Shown here: piece after piece, positions 57,201-64,000 of the stretch | Layout: every line of letters starts with the position of its first letter | Position numbering within the stretch: position 1 is the first letter of the stretch | Source of the DNA: Eudorina sp. 2006-703-Eu-15 | Taxonomy: Eukaryota > Chlorophyta > Chlorophyceae > Chlamydomonadales > Volvocaceae | Length of the DNA stretch: 64,000 nucleotides | Reading direction: 5' to 3' | NCBI GenBank assembly: GCA_003117195.1 | Contig: BDSI01000035.1 | Coordinates: forward strand, 370,001-434,000 | Notes under the pieces: generated by a model | What the model was told of the DNA's origin: nothing | Seen by the model: the letters and a program-made list of their open reading frames with translations, nothing else | Databases searched by the model: none | Program-made: the position numbers and the translations under genes

Positions 57201-60013
57201 CACCTGGGCGTACTTGGCGATGCCCATCCGAGCGACCCGCGGGTCGGCCAGCGCCGCCTCGTAGGTGCCGTTGAACCGCGGGTCGCTGAAGGCGCAGTGC
57301 TTCAGGTCCAGTCCCGTGTCGCCCACCTGTGGGGCGTGACGGCATCAACCCCCCCACGGATCCGGGGGCGAGCCGGAGCGGAAGCAGGACCCAGGGGGAA
57401 AGGAAAGGAAAGAAGGTCTGGGGCAAGGAAAGTGGTCTGGGGCAAGGAGATGTGTGTGTGTGTTTAGATAAGCGTGTGTGTGCTCAATGAGAAGCCCGCC
57501 CGACCCGTGTGTGTGTGTGTTTGTGTGTGTAGGGGAGGCCAAGTACGCTGGCCGGGCGGTGACAGGAGGACCCCGATGCGACGGCTTTGAACCCTGCTGT
57601 GCACCCGTACAAGGTTCGTACAGATCACTCACCCCTACGATCTCGCCCTGCCCCATCAGCCCCGCCTTCCAGTAGGGCCAGAGGTCCAGTCGGTTGGCTG
57701 CCAAGATGTCCTGGTACTCGGACAGGTCCAGTTGGCCTGGGGACCGGAGCGGAGCAGGTGGGGGACCGGAGCGGAGCAGGTGGGGGACCGGCGGGCGGGA
57801 TATGGAGCCGGGGAGGAGGGGCGAGGGGCACCGCCGGGGGAGGAGGGGGAGGAGGTGAAAACGGGCGCCGGCTGAGGGGGAGCTGTGGGAGGGTGCGGTC
57901 AGGGTGCTGCCGGCCTGAGCGGCCAGGTGCCCAGCATCTCATACAACCCTGCCACACCGCGCACCGCACCGCATCGCAAGAACCGATGCCCACAGCACCC
58001 CACACCCCACACCCTGACCCATGCTGTTGGGCAGGGTGCTGTGGGCTGTCTGCTGGGGCACCTCACCCCATATTACATGGACTCCACGCGGCAGCAGCTG
58101 ACGACGGCGGCTGCTGGGCGACAGAGCTCCGCAATGAGCTCCCTCCCACTGCGCCTCCACCGTGTCCACTGAGCTCCCGCGTCCCCATCCCCCCCTCCCC
58201 CCCCCCCGGAAGCTGCCTCATCCTCGCCCTCGCCCTCGCCCTCGCCCTCGCCCTCGCCCTCGCCCTCGCCCTCGCCCTCGCCCTCGCCCTCGCCCTCGCC
58301 CTCGCCCTCGCCCTCGCCCTCGCCCTCGCCCTCGCCCTCGCCCTCGCCCTCGCCCTCGCCCTCGCCCTCGCCCTCGCCCTCGCCCTCGCCCTCGCCCTCG
58401 CCCTCGCCCTCGCCCTCGCCCTCGCCCTCGCCCTCGCCCTCGCCCTCGCCCACCTGTCTGGAGGAGGATGCTGGCGCGGGCATTCGTGGGCTGCCGGGCG
58501 TGAAGCGGCGCCACCCACTTGACCAGGCTCCGCCCCGCCAACCACTGCACAGCCCCAGGAACGTCCTGAAGGGACAGATGTGCCGCCGCATGGCGCGGGG
58601 GGTGGTGCAGCAACGGCCAACGACTTTGACGTACGATTGTGCCACGGGGCGGTGCAGCAATGGGCGAACGATGGGTACTGCAAATACGGAGAAGGCCAGC
58701 CGTCGCGCGTCCTAGTGCATAAGGAAGGATATTGCCTTCCCCCCGCCCGAGGCGACCCGAGGAAATTGCGCCCCCTGTCTCCCTAGGGCTCCAATTCCCC
58801 TGCCGTACCGCTTCACACACGAACACGGCCATCACAGTGCTGCCGGTCGCCGCGTTCGGCGGCTCCAGCGCAGGGCTGCACGGGTCGTCTGAGGCCGACC
58901 CACGGGTCACTTCAACACCATTACTGGATTCCGCGCCCGACGTCCTCCGGCCCAGCGCGGCGGACAGGGCGGGCGGCCAGCTGATCTCCACCTCACGTCG
59001 CTCATCGTCCGTCAGCCCCGGTAGTAGCTCTATTGAGATGCCGTACAGCGCTACAGCAGCAGCTCCGCCGCCGGCCGCCGTCCCGCCGCGGAGCGTCGCA
59101 AGCTGGCTGAGCAGCGACGCGGCCCGGCCCTTGACGAGTGAGGCGGCCACCCACTGCAGCATCTGCTGCGGCGTGGAGGCCGAGCTGGCTGGTGCGCTGC
59201 CGCCATCACCACTGCTGCTGTCGCCGCTGCTGCTGCCGCCGCTGCCGCCGGTGTCGCCGCCGCTGTCCAGCAGGGGCTCCCAGTCGGGAGAGATCTTATG
59301 GTCCGGCTCCAAAACCGCCTGAAAGCAGTACGGTACGGCAACCGTTTGGGAGGTTGTTATCGGGTGGCGGGTTACAGGCCTGTGGCGGGCGGCCCTTGGC
59401 GACTATGGAGTGTGATCGATCATCAGGGGTCACCGCGAACAGCTCCCGGCGACGTTGGGATTGTCTCATTGTCATGATGAGAAACGGTTCGACAGCCTGC
59501 GCGGCCTTGACGAGGGCGAAAACCGCTGTGCGCTGATGCTGGTTGTTCCGCTGTAGTACGGCTGGTGAGTATCCCGTTTCCGCTATGCGATGCGTGCCTC
59601 ACATCATCCCAGCCGGCACAAAGTCCATGTACTGCTATTGATAATTAGCCCAAATATACATGTCGCCGACGTTCTCACACGTTTTACACACACACGCTCA
59701 CAAAAGCGCTCGGCCCGCCATGACCCAGCCCACCCGCCCGCCCGCCTGCCGCGCCATTCGCGATCTGGCGCCGCCCACTTGCGAGTTGATGGCTCTCGCA
59801 CCCACCCACCGCTGGGGCGCCCAGCTCGCTTGAGATTTTGGCGGCAACTTGAGCTGTGGCCGCCACCATAATCGTGTTGCTCGGGACGTAGGAGACCGTG
59901 GTAGCCCCGCCCATCGTCAGCGCGGATTCCAGTGCGACGGCGTGCGCTGGATCCGAATAGGTCATCAGGAAGAGGTTTCGGCCTTTCAAATTGGAGATAT
60001 CAATTGAGGGACC
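44689..60013 (-). CDS. Subtilisin-family (S8) serine protease with PA domain, 5' end unresolved
   Basis: Exons seen: 60013-59810, 59318-58809, 58565-58454, 57736-57633, 57326-57158, 56513-56290, 56033-55952, 54766-54704, 53132-52975, 52620-52534, 52108-51851, 51380-51315, 50057-50025, 49552-49500, 48252-48208, 47317-47115, 46466-46333, 45533-45307 and 44847-44689, about 963 codons. The triad is complete: Asp in VGDTG (57320-57318), His in GHGT (56487-56485) and Ser in GTSAA (49517-49515). The oxyanion Asn is in AAGNDG (54710-54708). A PA domain is inserted in exon 52108-51851. [11 protein letters not shown] marks the C-terminal jelly-roll seen in this subgroup. The tail is Pro-rich and basic. 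The prodomain is long and Gly/Ser-rich. No ATG or signal exon was found upstream. Phases require one more exon between 51314 and 50058. Segments usually found after the Ser motif were not located. Confidence 0.85.
45661..45717 (-). repeat. Intron repeat copy 1 (about 60-70 bp family)
   Basis: The reverse complement matches 48417-48482 and 51667-51738, sharing GTGCTTCGGCGGTCT and GGCCAGCGTCGGCCCGG. It lies in a subtilase intron and is flanked by TG repeats. Confidence 0.65.
46203..46231. repeat. (TG)n microsatellite
   Basis: Fourteen TG units in a subtilase intron. Confidence 0.9.
48417..48482 (+). repeat. Intron repeat copy 2 (about 60-70 bp family)
   Basis: Matches 51667-51738 in the same orientation, with blocks GCTTCGGCG, TCTTTCCGT, AGCAGCCCTTGGCCA and GGCCCGGTCAGATAT. 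Confidence 0.7.
49391..49455. repeat. 15-bp tandem repeat, four copies
   Basis: Imperfect copies of GCCACACTAATGCTG in the intron after the catalytic-serine exon of the subtilase gene. Confidence 0.85.
50351..50678. repeat. 9-bp tandem array (CACCCGACC), about 36 copies
   Basis: Nearly perfect CACCCGACC units with one shortened unit near 50501, in the part of the subtilase gene where one small exon could not be located. Confidence 0.96.
51667..51738 (+). repeat. Intron repeat copy 3 (about 60-70 bp family)
   Basis: Same orientation as copy 2 and followed by a CA-rich tail (acacacacacaa), which suggests a short retroelement-like unit. Confidence 0.7.
52236..52330. repeat. Short minisatellite, about three copies of a 30-40 bp unit
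   Basis: The repeated core GTGGAAGGAGAGAAGG followed by GTCAGGGTTTG occurs three times in a subtilase intron. Confidence 0.8.
53137..54370. repeat. 23-bp minisatellite, about 51 copies, with a 55-nt G run
   Basis: Head-to-tail units of about 23 bases containing GGGATGTCGGGGCGAGGAGG, with a few length variants. At 54204-54258 the array is interrupted by 55 consecutive G. The array abuts the acceptor of exon 53132-52975. On the gene strand the last unit reads CCTCGCCCCGACAG, so the splice site is a one-base variant of the array unit. Minus-strand frames are open through the array into the exon. Confidence 0.96.
54778..54822. repeat. GA-rich repeat (GGGAGAGAGA units)
   Basis: Three to four GGGAGAGAGA units directly upstream, on the gene strand, of the AAGNDG exon of the subtilase. 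On that strand it is a pyrimidine tract. Confidence 0.85.
54982..55945. repeat. CGACC pentamer array, about 190 copies
   Basis: 960 bases of CGACC with scattered CAACC, CACCC and CGTCC variants that are denser at the right end. A segment with the order CCAACCCACCCGACC then CCCGTCCCGTCC occurs twice, near 55545 and 55795, showing a higher-order duplication of about 250 bases. It fills the subtilase intron between exons 56033-55952 and 54766-54704 and begins a few bases past the donor. Confidence 0.97.
57736..57790. repeat. 24-bp duplication beside an exon border
   Basis: GGGGACCGGAGCGGAGCAGG repeats twice plus a partial copy, directly at the acceptor side of exon 57736-57633. Confidence 0.75.
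58222..58451. repeat. 6-bp tandem array (CCTCGC), about 38 copies
   Basis: Perfect hexamers. On the gene strand the array is GAGGGC and begins at the donor of exon 58565-58454 (ACAG/GTGGGCGAGGGC), so the splice donor merges into the array. Confidence 0.97.
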
Positions 60014-60972
60014 CTTCCGAAAAAATAAACGAGTTGAAACGCCGGTGCCGAAGGTAAGTTGCCTGCGAACGGTGATGGGAGAAATGGCGCCACTGGACTC
60101 GGACTCGATGCAACCTGGCAGGCGAGGTGCTTTCCCGAACGCATGTTAAAATTTCTGCCATGTGATCGGAGGCTTGGAGCGGAAGAAATCCCGTCCATGC
60201 AGAATTTCAGGGTCCAGCAGTGGCTAGAGAGTTTCGGTAGCAATCGCCATAAACCGCACAGTCTCGCGTTATAAGTAGGCGCAGCAACTCACGTACCCCA
60301 ATTGCACATTTCCAGTGCGCAACGTAACTGGCTGGGATATGACAATTATCAAGAGGTGGGCCACAACCAGAAGCTGGCCAGTAAGATGTCTTGCAGCCCA
60401 TTGCGTCATTTTCGGTTTGTGATTGGGTACCTATTGCACATGAATGAATGGTAAATGGCCACCTCTGACATCTATGTGTAACTGTCCGTACAAGAAGCGT
60501 GTGAACTGCTGTCACCGGCAGTGCAAGTAACGCAACGAAATAATACAATTCGAGGTAACGGACACATGTTTATCTCCAGCATAAAATTTAGTACGTCGCT
60601 CGTGCCTGCCGTTAGTCTTTCGCTATATCCCTGTTGACCCCTTTCCTTGTCGCTAATAAATCGCGTGCATATGCTTATTCATTGATTAATGACTGGTTAT
60701 TATAGCATATGGACTGCAAAGGCAGGGATTCGTAAAACCGCCACCGTGGCACCTGTGCTGTACCTGCGAGAGTTGCAGGTCCGCCATGTAAACAATACCA
60801 AAACGCACATTTGACTACAAGCACACATTGTCAGTCAAAATCGTAACGTCTCTTCGCGGCTGTGAGGGAAGTTGTCTTTTGGCGCCTGTCAAAAGGTCGC
60901 CAGCGAGTCGTGTCATTGCGAAGGTCGCCAGCGAGGCGTCCAGCACTGCTGGGATTGATATATTCCTACACG
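60014..60972. other. Gap between subtilase 5' exons and the PG-motif gene
   Basis: No certain exon was found. The missing first exon of the subtilase (start codon and signal peptide) should lie here or be hidden by an unusual start. A hydrophobic minus-strand frame near 60545-60480 has no ATG before an in-frame stop. The 3' flank of the PG-motif gene occupies the right end. Confidence 0.45.
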
Positions 60973-63481
60973 TTAACGTCCACCTCTGGATGCACTAGGC
61001 GGCCGCTCGACGTGACCTCGACTCGAAGCGCCGCCCGCCCCCGCGTGTTGATGTGCGGCGCCGCCCGACGACCTCCCACTGCTCCCCCCCGCCGCCGCCA
61101 ACCGACCAGCCGCCCTCACGGCCCCCGCCGGCGCGCTCATCACCCGCGGTGCGTGCGCCTGTTGCGGCGCCGCCTGCACACCGACCGAGCGCTGATGCTG
61201 CGCCTGCACTCCCGCGCCGCCGTCGCCACCCGCGCCACCACCGCTACTCCTTCCATACCCAATGCCATGGCCGGCGGCCCCGACCCAGCCGGCGCCCTGC
61301 CCCCCCTGGCCCAAGCCCGCAACCTCGCCGCCCGCCGACTGCTGTCCGGACGCCCCGTGGCCCGACATGAACGCCGCCGCCCGGGCCAGCGCCGCCTCCC
61401 GTGGCGAAAGGCCCGCCAGGGAAGGTCCCCCGGGTGCCCTCGCCTGCTCCAGCTGCTTCCGGGCCCTCACCACCGGGACGCCCAGCGGCCCCTGGGTCAT
61501 AGCCGGCGGGCCACCCAGCCCCGGCGCCGTTCGGCCCTCCGCCGCCGCCCGGAGTATCGCCTGACGGTCCGCCGCCTGTTGTGCGCGCGCCGCGGCGGCT
61601 GCCGCCGCCGCGGCCTCCGCTGCCGAGGGCGGCTGTGGGGCCGACGGCGCCTCCGTTGCCGCCGCCAAGGGGGACGCACCCGCGACCCCTCGCTGCCGCT
61701 CCGAGGCCTCCTGTCGGGCGGCCAGATCCGCGACGTAGCGCTGCTGCTGGGGATGGGTCACGGGTCGGATGAGGAGGGAAGCTCTGTCGCCCGTGGGTGC
61801 GGCAGCGGGGCGGTTGTGCCCTGCGGGCCGCCGCCCCGCCGCTGCAGTCGGTGTCGCGGCCCGAGGGCGGCCTGCCGCGGCGGCCGTGGCCCCCGAGGGT
61901 GTGCTGCTACGGCCGACTGGCTGTTGTTGTTGCTGCTGCTGGGGCGGCGCCGGCGCCGGCCGATGACCCGGAGGTGGTGCTGGCAGGGAGCACCGTGTCC
62001 GCTCATTTTGACCCCCGCCGCCGCCGCCGCTGCCGCCACCACCCCGGCCAGCAGCTCCGCCGCCTTCGCTACCACCGCGCCCAATGCCGCCAGCTGCCAG
62101 GTAACGCTGCTCTAGAGCCACCCTGCGGTACAATTGCGCTGCCTGCTCCAAAGCAGCTTCCCTCGAGTCAGCTGCCGTCGGTGCTGGCGCCACAGCTGCT
62201 GCGGGGGCCGGGGCCGGCGCCATCGCGGGTCTAGCCGCGCCCGTGCTGGGCCTCTGTGCATGGCCCTGCGGCGGTCGTAGCTGCCCCTGCTGTGACGCGG
62301 CTCGCTGTTGGCGCTCCCGGGATGCGGGCCGAGCGGCTGGTCGACTGGGACTGCCTGCCGCCGCCGGGCGATTCTGCGCCTGTGGCCTGGGTGAGATGGA
62401 GCCCTGAGCCGGCCGCTGCTGATGCTGGAGCTGCAGGTGCTGTACTGCCGCTGTGGGGTAGCCAGGGTCATGGATGCGTCGCTGAATGGACTGTCGTGGG
62501 CTGTAGCCGGCAAAGGTAGTGCCCGAGGAGATGCCAGATTCCCGGGGCGGCACTGGCGCCAATACGGCGACGGGCGCCGGGGTGGCGGGCGGCCTGGCAC
62601 GCGGCGGCGGCACGGCGGCGCCCCCAGGTCCTGACACGGCCGGCTGTTCCTGCCGTACACGGCCTCCGTACGTGGGATCCGTCGAGTCCCTGAGGCAAAA
62701 CAGATCGCGGCCATGGGTACTCAGGAGTCAGGACGTGACAACACACCGGTCAACCGCCGGTCACCGCGGGTATCACACTGCTCCCTCGCCCCGCATTCCC
62801 ACATATCTTAGACAGGGAACGCTCATTCCGACATTGTTGACGTGCTGTTCCCTTGCACCAAATCCTTGCTACCGGTGCCGCTAATGCTTTAGATGCCGAG
62901 GCTGGTGAATCAACCATGAAGCCTGCTTCAGAACAGCAGGGGCCAGCCCCTCCAGGGGCCCACTTGGACGGGTCGCTTGGCCCTGCGGTGTTGGTCCCTG
63001 ATCCCTGCCCCACCACATATGTGATTGAGCATCGGTCGCCGGGCTAGTTGCTTTGGGGTTTCGCTGGACCTCTCTCTTCCAAGGCACCGACCTGAACAGG
63101 GTGTCCTGGTGGAACGTGACCCGCCTCGCCGGCCGGGCGGGGGACACACGCGGTCGCAGCGTGTCGTCATCAGGTCCTCCCATGTCCGTCAAGTACACCG
63201 GGTCGCGCTCCGTGTGGGCCCGGGGACGAGAGATGACCTGTAGTACCGTGTCGTGCGCGGCAGGCAAGGCAGGCGAGCTCGCACGAGTGGAATCCACTGC
63301 AACATTCAGTCACGGTAGCTGCACCAACGAGCCGCGCTCACCGTTCCGAGGGGGTTGGGGAACGGCTTGGCGTCGTTGTAGGTCCCCGGTCCCGGCACCG
63401 GGTCGGGTGCGGGCTGCGGAGTGCGAGGTCGCAGCGTCCAGGCGGGCCCGGTGTGTAAGTCCCGCGGGTCCTCGTAATCGC
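60973..63481 (-). CDS. PG-rich (SHIPPO/STPG-type) motif protein with long Ala/Gly/Gln-rich tail, 5' partial
   Basis: Exons 63481-63342, 63237-63092 and 62689-60973 join in phase, the last ending in TAA. The first visible exon has GPAWTLRPRTP and then PVPGPGTYNDAKPFPNP, a match to the PGPGxY motif of sperm-tail PG-rich repeat (ODF3/SHIPPO) proteins, which associate with axonemal microtubules. The next exon reads HTERDPVYLTDMGG and RVTFHQDTLFR. The 572-codon last exon is almost all Ala, Gly, Gln, Pro and Arg low complexity, with stretches such as EAALEQAAQLYRRVALEQRY that could be helical. The first exon starts in phase 1, so at least one upstream exon is missing, perhaps beyond the window. A flagellar role is an inference from one clear motif. 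Confidence 0.72.
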
Positions 63482-64000
63482 CTGGAGGCGTCATCATTCA
63501 TCCAATCGTTCATGCACCCATCCATGAGGTATACGAAACCAATCATTCAATCACCCACAAGCCAACGGGGCGGCAAAGTCGGGTACTTCAAAACACGGAC
63601 GACATCCCGGGGACTCGCAAGGTGTGTGCGGCCGGTGCTTGAAACAGGCAGTCCGCCTTGTCATCGCCTCGCCAATCATACACAAAATCTGACCCGTCAT
63701 AACATCGGGTGCATGGAGTCTATCCTGTGCACCATGACGGCGCGGTTTCGGATTTTACAGAGTGTGGTGAGGCGGTTGCGGCTGTAACCGAGGCCCACGG
63801 GGTCCACTGTAACATCATTACTATATATAGCACTGCTGAGCCGCGACACGGCACGTCGGTGTCAATGGTGACATGCAGAATCACAGAATCACAGCTAGAT
63901 CAAGACCCGGGGGGCGCGTCATGGTTCACGGGTGACGTGGACGTGTGGTAACGACGAAAACAAGGGGCCCCAAAGGCAGGACGGGTAACAGGGGGTATAG
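63482..64000. other. Right end of window; upstream exons not resolved
   Basis: No exon was recognised. A dispersed-repeat terminus with one changed base (GGGGTCCACTGTAACATCATTA) is at 63799-63820 on the plus strand. The upstream exons of the PG-motif gene may lie here or outside the window. Confidence 0.4.

Overview
The window looks like nuclear DNA of a volvocine-type green alga (Chlorophyta, order Volvocales). The genes have many short exons with clean GT-AG borders. The proteins carry long Ala, Gly, Gln, Ser and Pro runs. One gene encodes a papain-type protease with LysM chitin-binding repeats, an architecture known from Volvox, and another carries a sperm-tail/flagellar PG-rich motif. No bacterial, organellar or viral genes were seen. 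The genus is not settled by the sequence.

Every gene I could reconstruct lies on the minus strand, so transcription runs right to left. From low to high coordinate: (1) 391-5731, a secreted six-bladed kelch protein, 385 aa in 8 exons. (2) 8431-10751, a broken, 3'-truncated copy of the same gene. (3) 12868-18354, a secreted papain-family cysteine protease with four C-terminal LysM domains, 700 aa in 8 exons. (4) 22137-26885, a third, intact kelch paralogue, 386 aa in 8 exons, five of whose internal exons match gene 1 in length to the base. (5) 29551-33564, a small membrane-anchored J-domain protein, 217 aa. (6) 34337-41566, a large low-complexity kelch-type protein of about 1454 aa in 11 exons with a possible nuclear signal. 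(7) 44689-60013, a subtilisin-family protease with the full Asp/His/Ser triad and a PA domain; 19 exons were found, its 5' end is unresolved and one exon is missing. (8) 60973-63481, the 3' part of a gene with a PG-rich (SHIPPO/STPG) motif and a long low-complexity tail.

The left half (1 to about 34 kb) has long AT-rich introns and spacers. The right half is strongly GC-rich. Introns throughout carry very long, nearly perfect tandem arrays: TG x135, an 8-mer x87, a 4-mer x82, AT-rich pentamers, a 9-mer x36, a 23-mer x~51 containing a 55-nt G run, a pentamer x~190 and a 6-mer x~38. Several touch splice sites and read open in frame with the next exon. Three introns hold clear inverted repeats (MITE-like or hairpin-RNA-like). 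A dispersed element ending in a shared GGGGTCCGCTGTAAC-type motif occurs at least six times.

Functionally, the left 27 kb is a small cluster of secreted-protein genes (kelch propellers plus a chitin-binding protease), which suggests extracellular-matrix or cell-wall roles. The subtilase on the right may also act in or on the secretory pathway. I found no convincing new multi-gene system. The most unusual material is the splice-site-linked tandem arrays and the recent decay of one kelch paralogue.
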